Origin: Streptomyces sp. NBC_00443
GTDB lineage: Bacteria; Actinomycetota; Actinomycetes; Streptomycetales; Streptomycetaceae
Reading direction: 5' to 3'
DNA: 64,000 bases
NCBI RefSeq assembly: GCF_036014175.1
Contig: NZ_CP107917.1
Coordinates: forward strand, 8,432,001 to 8,496,000
Position 1 is the first letter of the stretch. Each line of letters begins with the position of its first letter. The translations under genes were made by a program, and so were the position numbers. Positions 27,248 through 34,270 of the stretch are shown one piece after another. The notes below the pieces were generated by a model, which saw nothing but the letters and a program-made list of their open reading frames with translations, was not told the DNA's origin and made no database searches.

Positions 27248-27688
27248 GTGACATCTCGTAGCTTCGATGTGGACACGTTCCTGCAGCAGCCGCTCACCGC
27301 TCGCCTAGCCACCAATGGGCCCACCGTGCGCCCGGTCTGGTTCTTGTGGGAGGACGGTGCATTCTGGGTGCTGACGGGTCCGTGGACCCGGTTGTTCGAC
27401 CGGGTGAAGAACGATCCGGACGTCGCGCTCGTGGTGGATGAATGCGATCTCGTGACGGGATGTGTCCGGCAGGTGATCGCGAGGGGGCGGGCTGAGCTCG
27501 TGCCGTTCGACGTGCCGAGAGGCCGACGCAAGCTGGTCCGCTATCTGGGGGTGGATGAGGCTCTCTGGGATGCGCGGTTCGTGGGCTATCTGTATGACAA
27601 TCCGGGTGAACGAGGCACGATGTGGCTGCGTTTGAGGCCCGCCTCGCTCAGGGTCCAGGACCTCAGTTATGCCGTCGTCCCGTCCTGA
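27248..27688 (+). CDS. Pyridoxamine 5'-phosphate oxidase-like split-barrel protein
   Basis: A 146-residue flavin/F420/heme-binding split-barrel protein. Recognisable elements are LARLATNGPTVRPVWFLWEDGAFWVLT near residues 15-45 (typically RLATvgpdGxPxvxPvwF), RVKNDPDVALVVDE, and a middle strand RQVIARGRAELV. Relatives are often F420H2- or FMN-dependent reductases or heme oxygenase-like; the cofactor cannot be chosen here. GTG 27248 has no obvious ribosome site. It stands between two decayed genes and looks intact. Confidence 0.7.
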   Translation: MTSRSFDVDTFLQQPLTARLATNGPTVRPVWFLWEDGAFWVLTGPWTRLFDRVKNDPDVALVVDECDLVTGCVRQVIARGRAELVPFDVPRGRRKLVRYLGVDEALWDARFVGYLYDNPGERGTMWLRLRPASLRVQDLSYAVVPS

Positions 27689-27716
27689 GACTGATGTCGC
27701 TGGCTGGGGTGGGAGA

Positions 27717-27834
27717 GTCGCCAACGCCGACCAGGTCATCGACATGGGGACGCGGCGGCGGCGTCGCAGGCGGAACCATCGTCGCCACTGGCACCCCCGA
27801 CAGAGCCACCGGCCGCTACACCGCGACCACCTGA
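27717..27834 (+). pseudogene. C-terminal scrap of a UvrA-like ATPase
   Basis: One frame reads VANADQVIDMGT from 27717; the adjacent frame continues GGGVAGGTIVATGTPD and TGRYTATT to a stop at 27834. Together these match the last ~40 residues of UvrA-type ABC ATPases (ADxVIDLGPxGGxxGGxIVAxGTP...TGRxL), with a frameshift between. Nothing of the ATPase body is present. Confidence 0.6.
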
Positions 27835-28176
27835 GCCCGGAGCGGACGGATTGACCGCAGCCGCCCGTGGTCAGGCGAGGGCAAGTCTTTCCAGCTTCCT
27901 GGTGTCGACGCTGTCACGGCCGCCTTCGGCCGGGCACTGCTCCAGGGCGATCGCGGCCAGGGTGTCCGCGGCTGGTGGCGTTGTTGACGGTCGCGAGTCG
28001 GGTGAGAGGACAAGTCGAGTCACCGTGCCGCTCTCAAAACCGTGCCTGACCCACCCTGTTGAGCCACTGCGATCACAGCTCCGGGGAGCCCAGTGAAGTG
28101 ATCTGATTCACAACCTGTCACAGCGACCGGCTATGCGGTGACTTAAGGCCGAACACCTGGAACCGAAGGAGGCGCC
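27835..28176. other. Gap before oxidoreductase-sigma factor operon
   Basis: About 340 bp with no recognised gene. It must contain the promoter of the downstream operon; no clear -35/-10 pair could be chosen. Confidence 0.45.
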
Positions 28177-29385
28177 ATGACTGGGAACACGCATGTGCTC
28201 GTGATCGGTGGCGGATACGCCGGCGTGATGGCCGCGAACCGGCTGACGCAGCGCGACGACGTGACGGTGACGCTGATCAACCCGCGCCCGGATCTTGTCC
28301 ACCGGGTCCGCCTGCACCAGTTGGTGGGCGGGTCCGACGACGCGGTCGTCGCGTACGAGGACGTCCTGGCCGAGCGGGTCCGGCTGGTGGTCGACACCGT
28401 GACCCGGATCAACGCGGCCGAGCGCAGCGTGACGCTGTCGGCTGGCGGCACGCTCGGCTACGACTACCTGATCTACGCGGTGGGCAGTGGCAGCGCCGAA
28501 CCGAGCGTGCCGGGGGCGGCTGAATTCGCTTACCCGATCGCCACCCTGGAGGCGGCGCAGCGGCTGCGTGCCGTCCTCGAAGCCACGCCGGAGACGGCCC
28601 CGGTGACGGTGGTCGGCGCCGGTCCCACCGGCATCGAGACCGCCGCCGAACTGGCGGAACAGGGCCGCCAAGTGACCCTGGTCTGCGGCGGAGCTCTCGG
28701 CCCGTACCTGCACACGCGGGGCCGGCACTCGGTGGCGAAGCGGCTGGCCGCGCTCGGTGTGACGGTCGTCGACGGCTCGGACACGAAGGTGACGGCGGTG
28801 ACCGGCGACGCCGTACGGCTCGCCGAGGGCCGTGAGCTGCCGAGCGAGATCACCGTCTGGACCGTCGGTTTCGGCGTTCCCGACCTGGCCGCGCGCAGCG
28901 GGCTGAGCACCGACGCGGTGGGGCGCCTGCTCACGGACGAGACGCTGACGAGTGTGGACGACGCGCGCATCGTCGCGGCCGGGGACTCGGCGGCACCCTC
29001 CGGCCTGCCGCTGCGGATGAGCTGCCTCAATGCGACGCCGCTGGGCGCGCGGGCCGCCGACACGGTGCTCAGCCAGCTCGCGGGTGAGCAGCCGGAGAAC
29101 CTCCACCAGTCGATGTACGCCCAGTGCATCAGCCTGGGGCGAAGCGCGGGCATCTACCAGTTCGCCAACAGGTCCGACGTCGCGGTGCGGCTGTACATCG
29201 ACGATGGCTTGGGCGCCCGGATCAAGGAAATGGTTTGCCAGGGCATCCCCAAGCACCTGGCCGGGGAGGCGCACAAGCCCGGTTCGTTCAGGCTGCACCG
29301 CATGCCGGGAGGCGTCGCCAAGCGCAAGCAGATGCTGCGCGCCCACCGCGCCGGGACACCGGCCGCAGCCGACCGGGCAGCCTGA
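28177..29385 (+). CDS. NAD(P)/FAD-dependent oxidoreductase (type II NADH dehydrogenase-like)
   Basis: A 402-residue two-dinucleotide-binding-domain flavoprotein. FAD-binding GGGYAG at residues 10-15, second Rossmann motif VGAGPTGIETAAELAE near 150, and the C-terminal FAD motif IVAAGDSAAP near 270. Family members pass electrons from NAD(P)H to quinones or other acceptors. GGAGGC lies 4-5 nt before ATG 28177. It is followed 93 bp later by an ECF sigma gene; the pairing of this oxidoreductase type with SigJ-like sigma factors is frequent in Streptomyces and suggests co-regulation under redox or peroxide stress. Confidence 0.85.
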   Translation: MTGNTHVLVIGGGYAGVMAANRLTQRDDVTVTLINPRPDLVHRVRLHQLVGGSDDAVVAYEDVLAERVRLVVDTVTRINAAERSVTLSAGGTLGYDYLIYAVGSGSAEPSVPGAAEFAYPIATLEAAQRLRAVLEATPETAPVTVVGAGPTGIETAAELAEQGRQVTLVCGGALGPYLHTRGRHSVAKRLAALGVTVVDGSDTKVTAVTGDAVRLAEGRELPSEITVWTVGFGVPDLAARSGLSTDAVGRLLTDETLTSVDDARIVAAGDSAAPSGLPLRMSCLNATPLGARAADTVLSQLAGEQPENLHQSMYAQCISLGRSAGIYQFANRSDVAVRLYIDDGLGARIKEMVCQGIPKHLAGEAHKPGSFRLHRMPGGVAKRKQMLRAHRAGTPAAADRAA

Positions 29386-29478
29386 CCGGTGGGTGCTGGG
29401 GAGGATCTTGCTGTGGACGCACGCGAACGCGATCGGCCGCCACGCCCGACTGCGAAGGACGAGGAGAAGGGACGAGAG

Positions 29479-30375
29479 ATGAGCGACGACGCCACCGACC
29501 CGGCGACCGAGGCATTCCTCGCCCACCGCAACCTGCTGTTCACCGTCGCCTACGAGGTACTCGGATCGGCGGCCGACGCCGAGGACGTCCTCCAGGAGAC
29601 CTGGCTGCAATGGGTTAAGGCCGACCCGGGCCAGGTGCGCGACCAGCGCGCCTTCCTCGTCCGGATCACTACCCGCCAGGCGCTCAACCGGCTGCGTACC
29701 ATCAAGCGCCAGCGGGAGGCGTACGTCGGCTCCTGGCTGCCCGAGCCGCTGCTCACCGCGCCGGACGTGGCCCAGGACATCGAGCTCGCCGAGAGCGTTT
29801 CGATGGCGCTCATGCTCGTCCTCGAGACGCTGTCACCGACCGAGCGTGCCGTCTTCGTGCTGCGTGAAGCCTTCGACATCGGCTACGACGAGATCGCCGA
29901 GGCCGTCGACAAGAGCCCCGCGGCCGTCCGCCAGATCGCCCACCGCGCCCGCCGGCACGTCGACGCCCGCCGCCCCCGCCGGGTGGTCTCCTCGAACGAG
30001 GGCCAGGCGGTCCTGGAATCGTTCCACCACGCGGTCGAAACCGGGGACTCGCACGCCCTCCTTGAGGTCCTCGCACCTGAGGTCGTCCTGATGAGCGACG
30101 GCGGCGGCATCAAACACGCCGCGCTGCGGCCGGTGGCCGGCGCCGATCGGGTGGCCCGGATGTTCGGCGGCGGCATCGGCAAGGTCGAAGGCGCGATCAC
30201 CACCGAACCGACCGTGATCAACGGCAACCCGGCGCTCCTCGTCCGACTGGACGGAGAGATCGACGGCGTCATGGCGATCAGTGTCCAGGACGCCCTCATC
30301 ACCGGCCTCTACTACGTCCGCAACCCCGAGAAACTGTCCCGCCTCACATCCGCGACCCCGCTCACCCTGCGCTGA
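29479..30375 (+). CDS. ECF RNA polymerase sigma factor, SigJ (ECF41-like) type
   Basis: A 298-residue extracytoplasmic-function sigma factor. Region 2 (about residues 10-80) includes AYEVLGSAADAEDVLQETWL; region 4 (about 115-170) includes LSPTERAVFVLREAFDIGYDEIA and SPAAVRQIAHRARRHV. Residues about 180-298 form a SnoaL-like domain, the C-terminal extension typical of SigJ/ECF41 factors, which regulate themselves through that domain and have no anti-sigma factor. ATG 29479 has GAGGAGAAGGGACGAG upstream. Probably co-transcribed with the flavoprotein before it, its likely target. Confidence 0.9.
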   Translation: MSDDATDPATEAFLAHRNLLFTVAYEVLGSAADAEDVLQETWLQWVKADPGQVRDQRAFLVRITTRQALNRLRTIKRQREAYVGSWLPEPLLTAPDVAQDIELAESVSMALMLVLETLSPTERAVFVLREAFDIGYDEIAEAVDKSPAAVRQIAHRARRHVDARRPRRVVSSNEGQAVLESFHHAVETGDSHALLEVLAPEVVLMSDGGGIKHAALRPVAGADRVARMFGGGIGKVEGAITTEPTVINGNPALLVRLDGEIDGVMAISVQDALITGLYYVRNPEKLSRLTSATPLTLR

Positions 30376-30541
30376 ACACCGACGGTCCCCGACCGCGGAA
30401 GTCAATCCTTCCAACGCAGCGGACCTGGCCTACCTCGCCCTGGCCGCATGGCGTGGGGCCGCTTCAGCCGCGAGTCCTTCACCAGCTGACCCGCCAGGGG
30501 GACAACCGATGAGCCACTCAAGCGAGCGAAGAGGAGAAATC

Positions 30542-31576
30542 ATGAAGGCAGTGCGTTACCACTCCTACGGCGGCAGCGATGTCCTCGTCTACGAGGAAGC
30601 AGGCCGACCGGTGCCAGGCGTGGGCCAAGTAGTGGTGCAGGTGGCCGGCACCTCGTACAACGACGCGGACTCGGGCCTCCGCGCGGGATTGCGACAGGAC
30701 ATGCTCCCCCTGGCCTTGCCGCACATTCCCGGCCTCGACCTGGCCGGAGTCATTACCGCGCTCGGCGAGGGGGTGTCCGAGTGGAGGGTGGGGGACGCGG
30801 TGGTCGCGCTGCTGCCGGCGGACGCCCCCGGCGCGGCCGCCGAATACGTCGCCGTATCCGCCGAGGCGCTGGCCACCGCCCCCCACACCGTCGGGCTGGC
30901 CGACGCCGCGGCCCTGCCTCTCGTCGGGCTGACTGCATGGCAGGCCCTGTTCGAACACGCCGACCTCAAGCCTGGGCAGAGCATCCTGATCAACGGTGCG
31001 GGCAGCGCAGTGGGCGGGTACGCCGTCCAGCTTGCCGCGCAGGCTGGTGCCATCGTGACCGCGACCGCCGGTGCGCGCAGCCGCGACCGTGTCCGCTCCT
31101 ATGGCGCTGACCGGATCGTCGACTATGCCGTGACCCCCGTTGTGCAGGCGCTGGCCGGGCAGCACTTCGACGTGGTGCTGCAGCTGGCTCCCGCCGGTCC
31201 CGAGGAGAACGCGCACCTGGTGGACCTGGTCGCCGACGGCGGAGCCTTCGTCAGTGTCACCACTCCAGGCCCGCAGGATGCCGGGCGCGGGGTGCGCGCG
31301 GTGCACGTGTTCGGGCGCAGCGACGCCGCCCAGCTCACCGAACTGGTCGCCCGCGTCGACGCCGGAGAGCTGGTGATCGAGGTGGCCGAGCGGCTGCCAC
31401 TGGCCGACCTGGCCACGGTCCACGCCCGTGCCGCCGGCCGGTTCGCCCGGATCGCCGAGTTGGCCGCCCGGGCCGAGGGCGGAGTCCTGGCCGAGCGGCT
31501 GCGTGCCGACCCGGCCGCGGTCCGCGCCCCGGCTGCCGCCGGAGAGCTGGTCGGCAAGACCGTCCTGACCCCCTGA
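30542..31576 (+). CDS. Quinone oxidoreductase-like MDR dehydrogenase
   Basis: A 344-residue zinc-independent medium-chain dehydrogenase/reductase of the QOR class. N-terminal GroES-like half with KAVRYHSYGGSDVLVYEE and NDADSGLR; C-terminal Rossmann half with INGAGSAVGGYAVQLA near residue 150. Typical zinc-ligand cysteines are absent. It likely uses NADPH to reduce quinones or enones. RBS GAGGAG 8 nt before ATG 30542. It follows the flavoprotein-sigma pair by 166 bp and may belong to the same redox-stress unit, though a separate promoter is possible. Confidence 0.85.
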   Translation: MKAVRYHSYGGSDVLVYEEAGRPVPGVGQVVVQVAGTSYNDADSGLRAGLRQDMLPLALPHIPGLDLAGVITALGEGVSEWRVGDAVVALLPADAPGAAAEYVAVSAEALATAPHTVGLADAAALPLVGLTAWQALFEHADLKPGQSILINGAGSAVGGYAVQLAAQAGAIVTATAGARSRDRVRSYGADRIVDYAVTPVVQALAGQHFDVVLQLAPAGPEENAHLVDLVADGGAFVSVTTPGPQDAGRGVRAVHVFGRSDAAQLTELVARVDAGELVIEVAERLPLADLATVHARAAGRFARIAELAARAEGGVLAERLRADPAAVRAPAAAGELVGKTVLTP

Positions 31577-31665
31577 CCCGAGCGACGCCGGCGCCAGCCC
31601 GGTGACCGTGATGGCGCCCCTCTGAAACGGCAGGGTGATGCTCGCATCCTGCCCAGACGGGCTCA

Positions 31666-31788
31666 GTGGAGCGGGCCATCGGAAAACTGAAGCAGTTCAG
31701 AGCCGTGGCCACCCGCTGTGACAAGCGCGGATACGTCTACCTCGGCACTGTCACCGCCACCGCTGGCGTTATCTGGCTCTGCTCATGA
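31666..31788 (+). mobile_element. C-terminal remnant of an IS5-family transposase
   Basis: The frame GTG 31666 to TGA 31788 encodes VERAIGKLKQFRAVATRCDK, GYVYLGTVTAATAGVIWL: the usual end of IS5-type DDE transposases (ExxxxxLKxFRxxATRYDK). It contains the last catalytic-region Glu but nothing upstream. No flanking inverted repeats recognised. Confidence 0.75.
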
Positions 31789-31879
31789 TCGGCCGGACCA
31801 CACGGATGGGGCCGACGATGAGGTGTTCGAACCGGGGCGCACCGCAGAGTTCGCCCGCCGCTCTATGCAAGGAGGGCCT

Positions 31880-32209
31880 GTGCAACGTGGCGAAGTCTGG
31901 TGGGCGGATATCGACGAGCGGCGGCCGGTCGTACTGCTGTCGGGGGAAGCGTCCGAGTTCCGGGCGATGCAGGTCGTCGCTCCCGCTGGCACCGAGCTCG
32001 GCGGGGTGGCTGCTGAGCTGGCAGTAGGTGCCTCCGAAGGACTACCTGTTGAAGGCGTGCTGCGAGTCGCATTCCCCCGCCCCGGCCTCATCCCCTGCAC
32101 GTGGCTGGTCACCTTGACCCGGAAGGACCTGGTCGAGCAGGCGGGAGTCCTGTCGTCCGCGAAGCTTGGTGATCTTCAGGAACTCCTCCACCTCGGTGGA
32201 CTTGAGTAG
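31880..32209 (+). CDS. PemK/MazF-family toxin-like protein
   Basis: A 109-residue PemK/MazF-fold protein. Opening QRGEVWWADIDERRPVVLLSG matches the MazF RGDVWWvdldp...RPvlVis motif, and VVAPAGTELGGVAAELAVG with the ending TWLVTLTRKDLVEQAGVLS matches the RNase toxin core. GTG 31880 is preferred for AAGGAGGG 3-4 nt ahead. Active relatives cut mRNA at short sequences. No antitoxin gene of recognisable type lies directly upstream (31789-31879 is too short) or downstream, so it may be an orphan or a domesticated regulator. Confidence 0.75.
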   Translation: MQRGEVWWADIDERRPVVLLSGEASEFRAMQVVAPAGTELGGVAAELAVGASEGLPVEGVLRVAFPRPGLIPCTWLVTLTRKDLVEQAGVLSSAKLGDLQELLHLGGLE

Positions 32210-32298
32210 GAGCCTGCACCGTGACCGCCAACGCACTCCTCGTCTGGCTCCGATCGTGCTCGAAGAGACAGACCCGATGTAGAAGGAGGTATGCGCTT

Positions 32299-33015
32299 GT
32301 GGATCTGACTGGGCGCACAGTGGTAATTACCGGGGCCGGGCGTGGGTTCGGGCGAGCGTTGGCCCTGCTGGCAGGCCGGCTGGGTGCGCGAGCTTTCGTG
32401 TCCGCACGTGCTCTGGCTGCGGCACAGAGGGTGGCCGATGAGGTGGCGACCGACAGCGGCGCGAGAGTCGACGCGTTCGCCTGCGATCTGGCCAACCCAG
32501 CCTCCATCCGGGCCTTCACGGAGGGGATCGCTGCCCACGCCGACCGCGTGGATGTGCTGATCAACAATGGTGCCCGCTACCTGGAAGGCACCGATCTGTG
32601 GGACGCCGACGACGACGCGATCACCAACACCATCGCCTCCGGAGCCACCGGCACACTGCTGACGGTCAAACACTTCCTGCCGCTGCTGCGCGCCTCTGTT
32701 GGTGCGGACGTGGTCAACGTGGTCTCCTCCGCCGCGGAAGCCCGAAACCACCGCTCCCAGGCACACCCCGCGTTCTACGCGGCCAAGACCGCCCAGGTCG
32801 GCTTCGCCGACATCCTCTCCCACCGGCTCCGACCCGAGGGTATCCGTGTCATCTCGCTCTATCCGCCGGACTTCACGGACGGTGACCCGCTCCACTCCAC
32901 CTGGGATCACGCTTCCCGGACCGCGCCCACGGCACGGACAAGGGAGACAAGGGTGGTGGCGAAGGCGGAGGGGTGCCGCCGGAACAGCAGGCCGAGCACC
33001 CGTGATCTGGCCTGA
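32299..33015 (+). CDS. Short-chain dehydrogenase with aberrant C-terminus
   Basis: A 238-residue SDR. Rossmann motif TGAGRGFGRALA near residue 10, LINNGARYLEG near 88, serine in VVSSAAEARN and catalytic YAAKTAQ. GTG 32299 follows AAGGAGGT by 8 nt; in-frame GTG 32221 would add 26 implausible Arg-rich residues. After HSTWDHASRTAP the last ~30 residues are Arg/Thr-rich and do not look like an SDR end, where a closing VLDG/AD-type strand is expected; a frameshift or deletion near 32935 is likely. Substrate unknown; activity doubtful. Confidence 0.65.
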   Translation: MDLTGRTVVITGAGRGFGRALALLAGRLGARAFVSARALAAAQRVADEVATDSGARVDAFACDLANPASIRAFTEGIAAHADRVDVLINNGARYLEGTDLWDADDDAITNTIASGATGTLLTVKHFLPLLRASVGADVVNVVSSAAEARNHRSQAHPAFYAAKTAQVGFADILSHRLRPEGIRVISLYPPDFTDGDPLHSTWDHASRTAPTARTRETRVVAKAEGCRRNSRPSTRDLA

Positions 33016-33085
33016 CGGCCCGTCGCTGCCTGATGAGGTCGACGCGGCTACCTCGCCACCGTCCCTATGAGAAAGGAGAGCCACC

Positions 33086-33412
33086 ATGCCGGCCGGATCC
33101 AGCTCAAAGCGCGAGCGCCAGTACGAACATGTAAAGAAGAGTGCCGAGGACCGTGGCGAGTCGTCGAAGCGGGCCAAGGAGATCGCCTCGCGGACCGTTA
33201 ACAAGGAGCGGGCCAGGTCCGGCGAGTCGAAGACCGCCAGCAAAACCTCGACCCGTGACCCGAAGTCGGCGTCCCAGCGGGGTGGGCAGCGCTCGCACAG
33301 CGGCGCGGAGGGCCCGACCAAGGACCAGCTGTACAACGAGGCCAAGAAGCGCAACATCCAGGGCCGTTCCTCGATGACCAAGAAGCAGCTGAGGAACGCG
33401 CTGGGCGGCTGA
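33086..33412 (+). CDS. Small basic protein with Rho-N/SAP-like C-terminus (annotated elsewhere as plasmid stabilization protein)
   Basis: A 108-residue, Lys/Arg/Ser-rich protein. The first 75 residues are hydrophilic and probably disordered (KRERQYEHVKKSAEDRG, KEIASRTVNKERAR). The final 35 residues, TKDQLYNEAKKRNIQGRSSM and TKKQLRNAL, fit a Rho-N/SAP-like helix-extended loop-helix that binds nucleic acid. The family is widely labelled plasmid stabilization protein, but I know of no demonstrated role. RBS GAAAGGAGAG before ATG 33086. Confidence 0.7.
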   Translation: MPAGSSSKRERQYEHVKKSAEDRGESSKRAKEIASRTVNKERARSGESKTASKTSTRDPKSASQRGGQRSHSGAEGPTKDQLYNEAKKRNIQGRSSMTKKQLRNALGG

Positions 33413-33690
33413 CCAGAGGACGCCTTGCCACCGGGCGGCCGGGGTGTGGCGGGCGGAGCCTGCGATGGGTCAGCGCCCGCTGCCAGTTGCCGCGGCGCGG
33501 AGGCCGACGCCCGTCCGGCCCGTCCGGGGCAAAGCCGGGATCCGGCATGGGGCACTCCACCGCCCGTTTTCGCAGGATTGTAGTCCACGCGCATACGTCG
33601 GATTACCCGGCTACCCGGCGCATCGCACACACAGGAGGCCGGCTCGCTCCATGCGGCCAGCCCCCGCGAAGAGCGGACCAGGAGGGATCG

Positions 33691-34167
33691 ATGAGCACAG
33701 TCAAGGGAACGGTCGACGTGGAGGTCCCGCTCCACATGGCGTACGACCGGTGGACCCAGTTCGAGGACTTCCCGTCCTTTATGGAGGGCGTCGACGAGGT
33801 CAGGCAGCTCGACGACCGGCACAACCACTGGACCACCAGCATCGGTGGTGTGCGGCGCGAGTTCGACACGGAGATCGTCGACCAGCTGGCGGACGACCGG
33901 ATCACCTGGCGGTCCATCGGCGGGGACACTCAGCAGCGCGGCTCGGTCCGGTTCGAGCGGCTGGACGACACGCACACGCGGGTGGAGCTCACGATGGACG
34001 TGGAGCCGACCGGTGTCGCCGAAAAGGGCGCGGACGCGCTGGGCATGATCGACCGACGGGTCAAGGGAGACCTGCACCGGTTCAAGGAGTACGTGGAGGG
34101 CGGCGGCGGCCAGAGCCGTGGCTGGCGCGGACGCATCCGCCCGGAAGACCCCGGCACCAGCCTCTGA
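33691..34167 (+). CDS. SRPBCC family protein (cyclase/CoxG-like)
   Basis: A 158-residue SRPBCC/polyketide-cyclase-fold protein. Family pattern: VDVEVPLHMAYDRWTQFEDFP, FMEGVDEVRQLDDRHNHW, DDRITWRSIGG and the closing helix DLHRFKEYVE. Proteins of this subgroup are short stand-alone lipid- or aromatic-binding domains in actinobacteria, often beside stress genes; ligand unknown. ATG 33691 follows GGAGGG. The 103-bp gap to the molybdopterin oxidoreductase gene, on the same strand, makes a shared transcript possible. Confidence 0.75.
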   Translation: MSTVKGTVDVEVPLHMAYDRWTQFEDFPSFMEGVDEVRQLDDRHNHWTTSIGGVRREFDTEIVDQLADDRITWRSIGGDTQQRGSVRFERLDDTHTRVELTMDVEPTGVAEKGADALGMIDRRVKGDLHRFKEYVEGGGGQSRGWRGRIRPEDPGTSL

Positions 34168-34270
34168 CAGCTGTACATGCCGGGCGCAGACAGAGCGACC
34201 CCGGCCGGGAAGGCCGCCCCGGGGCTGGGTTACACAGCCTGAACCGGTGCGAAAGACAGGGAGGTTGGGG

